From positions 43,045 through 107,044 of the forward strand of contig JAANBB010000099.1 of assembly GCA_014621425.1 (NCBI GenBank): a stretch of DNA of 64,000 nucleotides, given 5' to 3'. A program made the translations under genes and the position numbers. This DNA comes from Cylindrodendrum hubeiense (lineage: Eukaryota > Ascomycota > Sordariomycetes > Hypocreales > Nectriaceae). The notes below the pieces were generated by a model. It was given only the letters and a program-made list of their open reading frames with translations, did not search any database and was not told the DNA's origin. Positions 23,100 through 32,397 of the stretch are shown piece by piece (the stretch's first letter is position 1; each line of letters opens with the position of its first letter).

Positions 23100-24612
23100 A
23101 TGGGCGAGTCAGCCGCGACAACATTTGCTTCTATATTGGTACTAGGTCTCGGCTTTGCTGCTGCTGGTTACATCTACCACAAAAGCTACAAAAAACTCGT
23201 CCTCCAGAAAATGACTGTCGCCTTTGAGCCAGGAGACCCGGTTCTGGAGCTGGCCACCACCGGAAAAGACGTTCACCCTGGCGGTTCGGGCGAACACTGG
23301 GTTGTTCGCAGTGAACAAGAACGCGTGGATGACATTGTGCTGGGGCGTAACGTTGGGCATTACCACCTTCTGATTGGCGACAAGGGCTGCGGCAAGAGCA
23401 GCATGTTGATAGAGGCTATGCGGAAGATCGATGGTGACGGCGTGGCCATGTTCGAGGCCCACGCCGATCTGGAGATTTTTAGGATTCGACTAGGCAAAGC
23501 CTTGGATTATGAGTATCACGAGGACTACATTGGCGGATATTTCAGCGAGAGGGGCCCTCGTGAATCCACCGCCTTGCTGGATATCGAGCGTGCTCTTAAC
23601 AAGCTGGAGAAGGTGGCTATGATAAAGCGATCAGAGAGAGGTAAGCCTCTCGTCGTTATCGTCAACCAGATGCACCTTCTCCGCGACGACGAAGACGGAC
23701 GGGACTTAATAGAACTCCTCCAGCAGCGAGCAGAACAATGGGCGGCCGCAAATCTGGTCACCATGGTTTTCAACTCTGACGACTATTGGGTGTATGAGCG
23801 GTTCAAGCAACTAGCGACGAGGATGGAGGTTATGTCAGTTGTCGACCTACCCAAGGCGCATGCTATTTCAGCTCTGCAGCGCTACCGATTGAAGTACTTT
23901 GGAGAGCGACTGTCGGATGACCAGCTCGAGAACGTCTATGACAAAGTTGGCGGACGCTTGAGCTTCTTGAGCCGTGTCGCCAAGAGCAACGATATGCTCG
24001 GAACCTGCGAGGCGATCAAGGAGATTGAGAAGAAGTGGTTCCTCAACCAATGTTGGATCCTGGGTATGGAAATGGACGACGATGTCATGGACCAGCAGAA
24101 GTGGGCGGTAAGTTTAACTTTTCTGTTTGGCGAAGGAACCCATCGTCTCATGCTAACACTTGGGACTATAGGCCGCTGCTATGTGTTTGGCGAAGGCTCT
24201 CGTCGAGAAGGACGAGGAAGATCCCAAATACGACTCAGTTATCGGGCACCTACTACCCACGTACCCTTTCCACAAGGCCCAGGAAATTATGACACGTTGT
24301 GATTTCATCCGAAAACTGGACAGCCTGAACCTATTCAGCATTACCAGCAATGCGGATGTGCGAGCGAGCAGTGTTCCGATGCACCTTGCCTTTCAGGAGA
24401 TTTGCGCAGAGGAGGGCTTTGACGAGCACTTGGAGCTTACTATCCAGAGAATTGCAGACATTGAGAGCTTGGGCCGAACTCGCGAGTTGGTTGCCAAAGA
24501 TCTCGTTTTGGGTGGAGAGTACAAGATCAAGCAGGGCCTTCAAGGGGAGATAACGGTCAAATTGCAGGAGAAGCCGGCGCCGTGGACCAAGCCGTCATGG
24601 TTCCCATTCTGA
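23100..24612 (+). CDS. Membrane-anchored AAA-like ATPase with C-terminal winged-helix-type region
   Basis: Exons 23100-24107 and 24172-24612 join across a 64-bp intron (GTAAGT donor, TGCTAAC branch site, TATAG acceptor); the product is 482 residues. An N-terminal hydrophobic segment (about 6-25) anchors it in a membrane, with mitochondrion or ER both possible. The P-loop GDKGCGKS is at residues 93-100. The Walker B strand reads LVVIVNQMHLL, with Asn189-Gln190 where Asp-Glu is usual, so hydrolysis may be weak or use other residues. Further family-type blocks are FNSDDYWVYERFKQLATRME (sensor-like) and a C-terminal helical region from about 336. It fits the fungal AAA family with a C-terminal winged helix; substrate and partners are unknown. 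Confidence 0.88.
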
Positions 24613-25165
24613 TGATCGACTCAAGGGTTCATTTACGTCCTCACTTTGGATGAATGCACGGGGAAATGGAGGAGAATGGTGATAATGACAGATCCAAAAT
24701 CCGAACAAAGGAGACCGGTTTGGAAAGGGGACTAATGAAGGGGGATGGGTCACGACGGTTGGCGCAGGTGGAGAAATCAATGGTCCAGGAAAGCGACCTG
24801 TACAACATCTACGCATGAATTTTCTTTGTCTTTGTATCAAATAGCTCTGTAGCACTCTGTACGATGAACACTTTTCTTTTTTTCAAACATTTTTTAATCA
24901 AGTTTTCCCCAGTTTCCGGGTTGTTCGGCCAGAGGCGCCAGTGTACGTACGGGGCGTGGTCCCTGATGAGAACTACCTATGCAGGAGATGTTGGTGCCTG
25001 AGTTCCAAGGCAGCAGCCCCCTTCGCACCTACCACCAACAATTGCTTGTCCTGAAGTCGACGCGCGCCGCTATTTTTTTTCCTGCGGCCCCACACCTTTT
25101 CGATTCCCCTTACCCTACACATCTCCTGCCTTCACACTGGATTCACCCACGACGACAGCTCATCG
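24613..25165. other. Intergenic region between two plus-strand genes
   Basis: The 3-prime flank of the ATPase gene (T-rich around 24871-24905) is followed by the CT-rich promoter or leader of the Myb-type gene. No gene is seen. Confidence 0.5.
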
Positions 25166-28100
25166 ATGCCCGCCAGCACCAAGTGGCCCGATTTGCGTCT
25201 TGCTTCGACTCTTTGGTCTTTAGTAGGCTCTCAGGCCAGCGGATCAGACAAACCAGCTACCAGCGACGGTACCTCCCCCCAGCCCGAGAATCACGACCTT
25301 GAGCAACACCACGAACTTCCTCTCAACGACGAACGCGACGACCAGCGGAGCGGGTCGCACAAGGCTGAACACGCGATGATGGACCCGGATGGACGGCCAA
25401 TTGACGGCATGGAGGCATTTGACGACTTTGAACACGATGCCCAGGTCGAGGACGCGCCAGACAACGAGACCGACTTTGGAACACTCGAGATGTTCGATAG
25501 CAATGCGACACAGGCGCCCTACACGTCCCAGGTGCATTCATCAAGCTTCGGACTGGACAGCAAGGCGCCCGAGGCACTCATGGAGGATGCTGTGCCCTCC
25601 TCGCACTCGAAAAAGTCAAAGCGCGACAAGAAAGACCGAAAGAAGAAAGGGGCCTCTCATGAAAGCGCATCCCCTCAGCCATCAGCCGAAGAGGGCTCCC
25701 GCAAGCACAAGAAATCGAAGAAGAGGCATTCAGTTCCGGTTGAAATCACGGACAGCCTCCAAACTGGAAACGCGTCAGATGCGCTTCAGGAACAGCTTGC
25801 AGACGCCGATGCCGCCTCAAACACACATTCGAACGAGGAAGCTTCAGTCCCATCTACACAGCCAAAGCGTAAGCGCAAGTCATCGGATGCCGCAGAGGGC
25901 AAGCAGCGAAAGAAGAGAAGGTCTCACGAACGTGAAGATGAGGCTACCTTGCAGGATGTGGTACAGGGAACACCAGACGACGAGTCACCAGACGCTCACA
26001 ATTCTCCCAGCGTGGCCCGTCTCCAGCGTCGCAGCCGTTCGCGTGAGGCCCGATCACGAGACAATAGTGTTCACCCCAACGCAGACAATGACGAGATGGA
26101 TCTTGATGCTCAGCTCAACGCACATGTGAATCAAGGCGACTCGGGCGATCGAGACCTGGGAACAGATTCCGTTGATGTCAACGGATCCGGCGTAGCCGAA
26201 AGCACAGAGGCGGAGCGCGATGTTGAGAACTTAGCGAGAGAGGCATGGAACGAGCATGTCAATAATGGTCAGGGTCAAAATGGCGACGATGTTTATGACG
26301 TCCCAGGAAGCCCAGTCGAGGCTCCCAACCCCCCCAGTAGCAGCACCAAGCGGCCTCGACAGTCCAAGCCGAGGAAGGCCAAGCCTACTTTCTTCGAAAA
26401 CCCGCCCGCTGCTGAGGATGAACTTCCTGACATGCCGTTACCTTCTGCCATGACCCCTAAGCCACGAGGCCGGGCAAAGGGCGCGACTAAGAAAAGAAAG
26501 GCGAAGACTGAGCGTGCACTCCCGACTTACTCCATGCAAGGAGCAGACGATGACGATGCCGAGGGCCCTCAAGGACGTCGGAATAGAATGGCCGGTTACA
26601 CTCAGGGTCGGTTTAGCGACGAGGAGCTGAGCCGCATCGCGATGGCAGTTGAGAGCTTCCGCTCTGAGCGTAACCTGCCCCAGCACCAAGTCAACGACAT
26701 GATCCACGCCCCCGGAGGAACTACTGCTGGAGATGATCATGCAGCTCTTTGGGTTCACATCTTCGAGACATGCCCCGACCGTCACCGACAGAAGATTATC
26801 AACATCACTCGCAAGAAGTTCCACAACTTTGTCGCGCGTGGCACGTGGACCCCCGAGCAGGATGCTGAACTTCGTGATCTCATTGAAGTCCACGGAACGA
26901 AGTGGTCCAAGATCGCGGGCATCATCAACCGTCATCCGGAAGATCTTCGTGACCGTTACCGCAACTACATTGTCTGTGGTGATGCTCAGCGAAAGGATTC
27001 CTGGGACGAAACTGAAGAGGCCCACTTAACCCAGTACGTTATGGAAGCAATGGGCGCCATTGATGAGCTGCGACGAATCCAGCCCAGTCGAGAGCTGCTT
27101 AAGAAGCCCTACGAAGAGCTCATCGACTGGCAGAACATCAGTGAGCGAATGGAGCGAACCCGCAGTCGCCTCCAGTGCATTACCAAGTGGAAGGCAATGA
27201 ACATCAAGACCCATGGGAAGGACAAGCTCGTGTCCCATGAACCCGATGCTCAGATCTCTTTCCGCCTGGAAAAGGCCCGCCGACAGATTGCCGACATGCC
27301 GGAGGAAGAAAGATACCGCCTTGTCCTAGCCATTCACGCCTCGTCTGTCTCAGCTGAGTCGAAGATTCCTTGGCAGAGACTGGTCAACAAACAGTTCCGC
27401 AATAGCTGGCATCGCCCGACTCAGATGCTCCTTTGGCGACGTCTTAAGCAGACTATTCCCGAATGGGATCAAAAGACTGTGCGCGATTGTGCCCAGTACC
27501 TTGTGGACCAGTACAACCAAATGGGAGAGCTTCCTGAGATCAGAGATGGTGACTATAATGACGCCCAGGAGATGGAGTTTATCGGTACCATCCCAACCTC
27601 GATTGTTGCCAATGGAGCCAGCAACAATATCAGCGAGGAGTATGTCGGCAACTCTGATGTTGAAGGAGATGGCGAGGTTGAAGATGACTCGAAGATGGAG
27701 ATCGAGAATGGTGGCGTCCCTGATGAAAACATCCAGCCGGACCTGCCCGTTGAGCCGATGGAGCCTGTCGAAGCTATTCAACCAGATTTGCCCGTTGAGC
27801 CTGTTGAGCCTGTTGAACCCGCTGAGCCGATGGAGCTGGTCGAACCTGTAGAGCCCATCGAATTCGTTGAGCCTGCCCCCCCCAAGGCTACTCGCTCAGC
27901 CAAGAAATCGGCACCTGGAAAAAGCCGCGCTCCTCGCAGATCTACGCCTGCGAAGAGAGCATCCTCCAGGCGAGCAGCTCCCTCCCAGGACCCTATTGAG
28001 GACGACGATGGCTTCCTGGTTCCGCCTGGTGCGACCGCGGGAGATAACTCGGACATTGAGGATACTCGTTCCCGCAAGAAGAGGACGCCCGGCAAGTTCC

Positions 28101-28195
28101 GATCTACCGCGGCCGCCGACGCTCAGGCCAAGGGCGACGACTCGGACAGTGTCATGGATGATATGGAGGATCTGCCTGCCCGAGTGTCAGCTTGA
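25166..28195 (+). CDS. Reb1/TTF-I-like Myb DNA-binding protein
   Basis: One uninterrupted frame of 1009 residues. The first 470 residues are charged and disordered with nuclear-localisation-type basic clusters (KKSKRDKKDRKKKG, KRKRKSSDAAEGKQRKKRR). A folded core follows: a helical domain from about 476 (GRFSDEELSRIAMAVESFRS) and a Myb/SANT repeat at about 559-610 (GTWTPEQDAELRDLIEVHG, KWSKIAGIINRHPEDLRDRY). A second Myb-like repeat (DSWDETEEAHLTQYVMEAM) and further Trp-bearing helices follow. This order matches Reb1/TTF-I-class factors, known for rDNA transcription termination, replication-fork arrest and promoter binding. The C-terminus holds a duplicated IQPDLPVEP unit and a run of xEPVEP repeats, then basic AT-rich-binding-like tracts. 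It is called by domain order; the rDNA role is inferred from the family. Confidence 0.87.
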   Translation: MPASTKWPDLRLASTLWSLVGSQASGSDKPATSDGTSPQPENHDLEQHHELPLNDERDDQRSGSHKAEHAMMDPDGRPIDGMEAFDDFEHDAQVEDAPDNETDFGTLEMFDSNATQAPYTSQVHSSSFGLDSKAPEALMEDAVPSSHSKKSKRDKKDRKKKGASHESASPQPSAEEGSRKHKKSKKRHSVPVEITDSLQTGNASDALQEQLADADAASNTHSNEEASVPSTQPKRKRKSSDAAEGKQRKKRRSHEREDEATLQDVVQGTPDDESPDAHNSPSVARLQRRSRSREARSRDNSVHPNADNDEMDLDAQLNAHVNQGDSGDRDLGTDSVDVNGSGVAESTEAERDVENLAREAWNEHVNNGQGQNGDDVYDVPGSPVEAPNPPSSSTKRPRQSKPRKAKPTFFENPPAAEDELPDMPLPSAMTPKPRGRAKGATKKRKAKTERALPTYSMQGADDDDAEGPQGRRNRMAGYTQGRFSDEELSRIAMAVESFRSERNLPQHQVNDMIHAPGGTTAGDDHAALWVHIFETCPDRHRQKIINITRKKFHNFVARGTWTPEQDAELRDLIEVHGTKWSKIAGIINRHPEDLRDRYRNYIVCGDAQRKDSWDETEEAHLTQYVMEAMGAIDELRRIQPSRELLKKPYEELIDWQNISERMERTRSRLQCITKWKAMNIKTHGKDKLVSHEPDAQISFRLEKARRQIADMPEEERYRLVLAIHASSVSAESKIPWQRLVNKQFRNSWHRPTQMLLWRRLKQTIPEWDQKTVRDCAQYLVDQYNQMGELPEIRDGDYNDAQEMEFIGTIPTSIVANGASNNISEEYVGNSDVEGDGEVEDDSKMEIENGGVPDENIQPDLPVEPMEPVEAIQPDLPVEPVEPVEPAEPMELVEPVEPIEFVEPAPPKATRSAKKSAPGKSRAPRRSTPAKRASSRRAAPSQDPIEDDDGFLVPPGATAGDNSDIEDTRSRKKRTPGKFRSTAAADAQAKGDDSDSVMDDMEDLPARVSA

Positions 28196-28645
28196 ATTAC
28201 GCGTGTCGATATTGTGATGGAGTTGTGGTGAACGAATTTGCGAGCCCGTTGGTGCACGGAAGACACAAAGAGTGTATGAATACAAAAACCTTATGGACGA
28301 TGGCTGGGAGTTGCCCGTACATGTAATATCAGCAGTTTGCTTTGCGTTGTTTTGATTCAGAGAGGGAGGCAAGCTCTGAACGGCAGTTGTCTAGGTAATT
28401 AAGGAGTAGTTATTTACTACATAGATCAGCCAATTCTCAATGTTTTGATGCGACTGAAATTGCAAAGCTTCATTTTTATTTGGGTGTATGGATGTGGCCA
28501 ATGTGACGTTACCAAACTTCATGGTTCTCATTACTCATGAATAGGTAGGGAGTTTCGTAGTTACCTTTATCTGTAGGTTAACCTCCCCGGCATCTCGACT
28601 TCGAACACTTTGCAGCTATTCATTTCCCTTTTTCTCCACTGGCTC
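28196..28645. other. Intergenic region between convergent genes
   Basis: The 3-prime ends of the Myb-type gene (plus) and the Doc1/Apc10 gene (minus) face each other. The sequence is relatively AT-rich and holds no gene. Confidence 0.55.
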
Positions 28646-29965
28646 TCATCGAAGCTCAGGTTCCCGCATGAAATCCGGAATTGTCAACCCGCCATCGCCA
28701 GGGTCAAACCTCAACATGCCAGGCTGCCTCTTCACACTGCTCACCCTGTGCCCTGCGTCGGGCCCGTTCCTTCCCACGGCATCGTCCACGAGTCCCACGA
28801 CATCCTCCACGGGGTTCCCTTCTCGCCCAGGCCCCTGCGCCGAGTCGGCGTCAAATGCATAGATCTTGATGCCGCGTAGGTGTGTGTCCTTGCCGTTCTG
28901 GTGATTCTCGAGTATTTGCATTTGCAGGACGTAGGAAACGAGAGTGTTGCCGTCCGGGTCGCCGCCCGCGCCAGCGAGGGGTACTTGCTGCCAACCAACG
29001 GGGCTCTCGAGGGCGATGGTGGCGAACTCGATGAGGTTGTTCTCGCTGGTGCCGGACTTGAATACGATCTTGGTTGGCGTGTAGGACTCGTCTTCATTAT
29101 AGTCAACGAAGAAACGGATGTCGCGGATGCCGACTCGCTTGACAAAGTAGACGGTGAGTTTATGAGGTTGGGGACCGTCGGACCTTGGGGGTTCGTGTTA
29201 GGCTGGGTGGAGAATGTAGATAGTGGGAAGGGGAACGTACTGCCAGTACATCTTAAGGTCATCGCTGCGGAGCTCCTCGACACCGTTGCCGGGTTTGTGG
29301 CTGCTGACGGTGAACCTTGCGAGGTTTGAGATCTCCTTGAGGCCGGCGGTGGCCGGGTCTATGAGCGGGACGCCCTCGTTCTCATCCTCGTCGACTTGCT
29401 CCTCCTCGATGCTCGTGTCTTCGCCCTCGTACTGCTCTTGTGAAAGAGCCTCGTCCTCGTCCTCGTCCTCGTCATCATCGTTGTAAGACATAGACTGGGT
29501 CTGTTCCTCGATAGCCTCAGCAGTGGCAATGGCAATAGCAGGTGCGGGGCGAGCTATTCCAAGCACGCTCAAGTCAGGCTCGGAACCCGAGTCGTCCGAG
29601 TCGACCAGCGGCATGCTAAGCCGGGGGTGGTCGGCAGGTTGCGCAGCTAGGGGCATGTTAGCAGCGGCGCGCAACTCGCCAAGACGACGGGACAGCTCGG
29701 TGAGGCGGTCGTGCTGGTGGCGGAATAGTTCGGAGACGCTCTGAAGATGGTGGGTGATGGTGGTGCGGCGGTGCTCGAGCGCTCGCACGACAGCACTCAG
29801 GTTCTCCTTGTCAACAGATGGTGTAGGGCGGGTGGTACGCTCGCGAGTGCGGGCGAGGCCACCGGAGGATGAGATGGGGAGTTCTTGTAGGGGCACTCGC
29901 TTGAGTGGAGAAGCCGGAGGTGGGAAAGGGAAGGTTTGGGGGGCGGGTAGCTGGAGGGAAACCAT
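28646..29965 (-). CDS. DOC1: Anaphase-promoting complex subunit Doc1/Apc10
   Basis: Exons 29965-29241 and 29183-28646 join across a 57-bp intron (GTACGT donor, CCTAAC branch site) to give 420 residues. The C-terminal DOC domain (about 215-400) is clear: LKEISNLARFTVSSHKPGNG, DDLKMYWQSDGPQPHKLTV, FVDYNEDESYTPTKIVFKSG, VLQMQILENHQNGKDTHLRG and the strand IKIYAF. In the APC/C ubiquitin ligase this domain helps bind D-box degrons with the co-activator and so drives exit from mitosis. The N-terminal half is a long low-complexity extension with a heptad-like helix (HLQSVSELFRHQHDRLTELS) and an Asp/Glu tract coded by CTC-GTC repeats near 29450-29480. The protein ends in Leu-Arg where Apc10 usually has an Ile-Arg tail. 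Confidence 0.94.
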
Positions 29966-30055
29966 CTTGAGAAACCGAAGTGCCTAGTTAGGCGGTAACT
30001 GGTTGGATGTTGCGGGCTATATTGCGAGTATCAACAAAGAGAAGGCTGAAGATGA

Positions 30056-30651
30056 CTAAAACATGGAGATGAAGCCGAGTTGAAGCAGAGAGGGTTCCAA
30101 AAGAACGAGTGCGATCAAGTAACAAGAAAGAACCGCAAAGGTTATGCGATGTGGCAGTAGGTAGGGCTTCTCCGAGTTGCGAAGAGAAAAGGAAGTGAAT
30201 CCAAGGTGAGAATATGCAGTCCGTGGAACTACACTGAGCCGCGTATGCGTGACCTCACATGGCACTGTATCACTTGACTCATTGGCACAGTCAAGCTCAG
30301 TGGACGCATCACGGGTTTGAGAGCGCTTAGGGACAGGAGCGGATGGAAAGGATAGAAAGCCAACAACTACTCACTGCGATATAAGCGAAACGGGTTCGGC
30401 GGCGGCGCACGACGGGGCTGCTCAACGGGTTGATCGGGCGTCCGATGAAGCGGGGGAGGGGCATCGGGCGTCACCAAGGCCGACGCCCCTCCAAGTCGTC
30501 CAGCGGCCGGTGCAGCTGCGGTTCCAGGGGGCGACAGTGCATCGTGCTCGGCGCTCGTGGCGGCTGCGGTGCCATTGGGGTTCGCTGCGGCCGTGGCATT
30601 GGCATTGGCGGCTACATGGCGGGCTCGTCGCGAGCCACGTGCAAAGTCCAT
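30056..30651 (-). CDS. Possible small protein with C-terminal hydrophobic segment
   Basis: This is a doubtful gene. An ATG at 30651 opens a 94-codon frame (MDFARGSRRARHVAANANAT) rich in Ala and Pro that ends PPPNPFRLYRSE. The last codons contain a perfect GTGAGT donor at 30374. Splicing to a GATACAG acceptor (exon 2 from 30264) removes the stop and continues in frame for 161 residues in all, ending in a hydrophobic stretch (FAVLSCYLIALVLLEPSLL) like a tail anchor. Exons would be 30651-30375 and 30264-30056 with a 110-bp intron. It lies just upstream of, and codirectional with, the Doc1 gene, so the region could also be that gene's long leader. No family is recognised. Confidence 0.35.
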
Positions 30652-30682
30652 TGCTGCGCGAACAAGTGTGCGGCGAAACGCG

Positions 30683-30727
30683 GTACTTGGGGATGGAGTA
30701 CTTGGGGATGCAGTACTTGGGATGCAA
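30683..30727. repeat. 15-bp tandem repeat, three copies
   Basis: Units GTACTTGGGGATGGA, GTACTTGGGGATGCA and GTACTTGGGATGCAA are adjacent, 32-76 bp upstream of the ATG of the possible minus-strand gene. Confidence 0.85.
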
Positions 30728-30919
30728 TGGCGGCTGGCGGTTGGCGGTTGGCAGGGGCACGTGGCAGGGATCGAACGAATGCTGCCAGTTGGGTGCCAGT
30801 TGGGTGCCAGCTGCCCGCGCTTACACTTGATTCAATAGTTCCCGTCGGTGCATTAATCCATGGGCTGTTCGGCGGGCGGCGGGCGGACGCGTTGCAGTCG
30901 GAATCCAGCGTGAGTGGGA

Positions 30920-30945
30920 CGCTTTCGTGACACGCTTTCGTGACA
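30920..30945. repeat. 13-bp perfect direct repeat, two copies
   Basis: The unit CGCTTTCGTGACA is repeated exactly at 30920-30932 and 30933-30945, followed within 8 bp by the palindrome TCACGTGA. This looks like a candidate protein-binding cluster in the divergent promoter. Confidence 0.85.
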
Positions 30946-32397
30946 CGCGCTGTCACGTGAGGCGCAAATACCCAGGCACTTTGTTCCCACCCGCACTCTG
31001 GCTTGACCTTGTCGGCATCGTCATCAGCTTCATGGGCCAGCAAATTACTGCCAACTTTTCTTTATCTGTCTCAGGCTCCAGGGATGCCATCTCCGGAAGT
31101 CAACCAGTCCGCCCAACCCACCCCAACCTCACCACCTCAACCTTCAGTCTAAAGCAATGGAGTCAATGCCACTAATACTTCCAGCCTTTCCGTTTGTTTC
31201 TGCTTGACATCTGTTGCTCGCACATATTTCCGCATTCACACATCTCCCCGTGCCGTAGCGTCGAACCGTGCCACCGCTCCTCTTCATCATGCCGATGCTC
31301 GTGGTCGATGGCCATTGCTTCTGTGGGCCAGGTGGCTGTCAATGCTTCTTCTGGCGCAGAGTGCAGCTCGGACTTCGCTGCAGCCACCCGCAAAGGACGA
31401 TGCAGTCTAGTTCGAATCTCCAAGTCGAGGCATGATCCTTTCGCAAGCTCTAGCCACACAATTTTGGAAAATTCCGATAAAATTTTCGAGATACGATACC
31501 CCTACGGCCTACCCATGATTTTCGTGAGAACCGGTTCGCGTTCCCCTCTCCAGCAATGTCGCAACTCATCTCGACTCGTGTGCTCTGGTTGGAGGGATCA
31601 TCCCATCTCGGTCTCGCCCAGGCCGAACAATGTAGCATTCGAATCTCGATCCCCATCGGAAAGGGATGCCAAGTTTCACCCCATACCTGCAGGTAGCTGA
31701 AACAAAACTTTGCTGGCTTGCGGGGAGGAGCCGTTGGCCAAGATAGTTCAGACGGCTGGAAACACGATGGAGTGGGCCGCCAGCCAGCCTCACTTACAGC
31801 CATTATCCCGGTTCCTTGAACAACGTCATCTCCCTCACCGCCCACCGTGATTGGAGGCGATCGGAATGCAAATCCGCCAGCTGCCGAGATCGTCCAGATC
31901 GCAGCGATCGAGTCCTGCCCCTCTACGTCACTCCATTAATTCTTTGTCTAAGTCATCTGCCCGCCACGTCGGCCGACAGTCTCTCCAAGGGCCTCTCCAA
32001 GGTCCTCCCATGGACGCAGTACTTCGGTTTTACCTCTAACAAAGCTTCGACGATTCTTTCGAACATGCTTATGCCCGCCGGGGACCCCTCGTAACTTCCT
32101 CAGCTCCTTCAGCTGTGTCCAATGACAATCCAGTCCAGGGCTCCTTCGAAGGCCTACTCTCCACCACAAGGATGCAATCGATGTCATCGGTCGGGATGAA
32201 TTGGCAGAACCAAGGCCGAGATGGCGGGATGGCTCTAGTTACAGATTCTGAAGACCTATATCTATGCAATCCCTATGCCCTTGAAATGGATCGCTAGATA
32301 GAAGAACAAGGCCCAAGAGCTCAGTTTCTAAATCACGCCCTTTTATTTTTCTGTTGGCAACCATTTCCTTGGTGGTGAACCCCCCATCTCTATCAAC

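Larger units (their letters stand above)
30652..32397. other. Divergent intergenic region with short direct repeats
   Basis: The region separates the possible small minus-strand gene from the aquaporin gene. It holds a 15-bp triplicate (30683-30727), a 13-bp direct repeat (30920-30945), a TCACGTGA palindrome (30953-30960), and a CT-rich stretch before the aquaporin start. No further gene is seen; the 168-codon ORF at 31194-31700 has no features. Confidence 0.55.

Noticed and set aside
30750..30790. tRNA-like T-arm sequence (TTCGATCCCTGCC on the minus strand)
   Set aside because: The flanking bases do not form the T-stem, and no D-arm, anticodon stem or acceptor stem fits around it.
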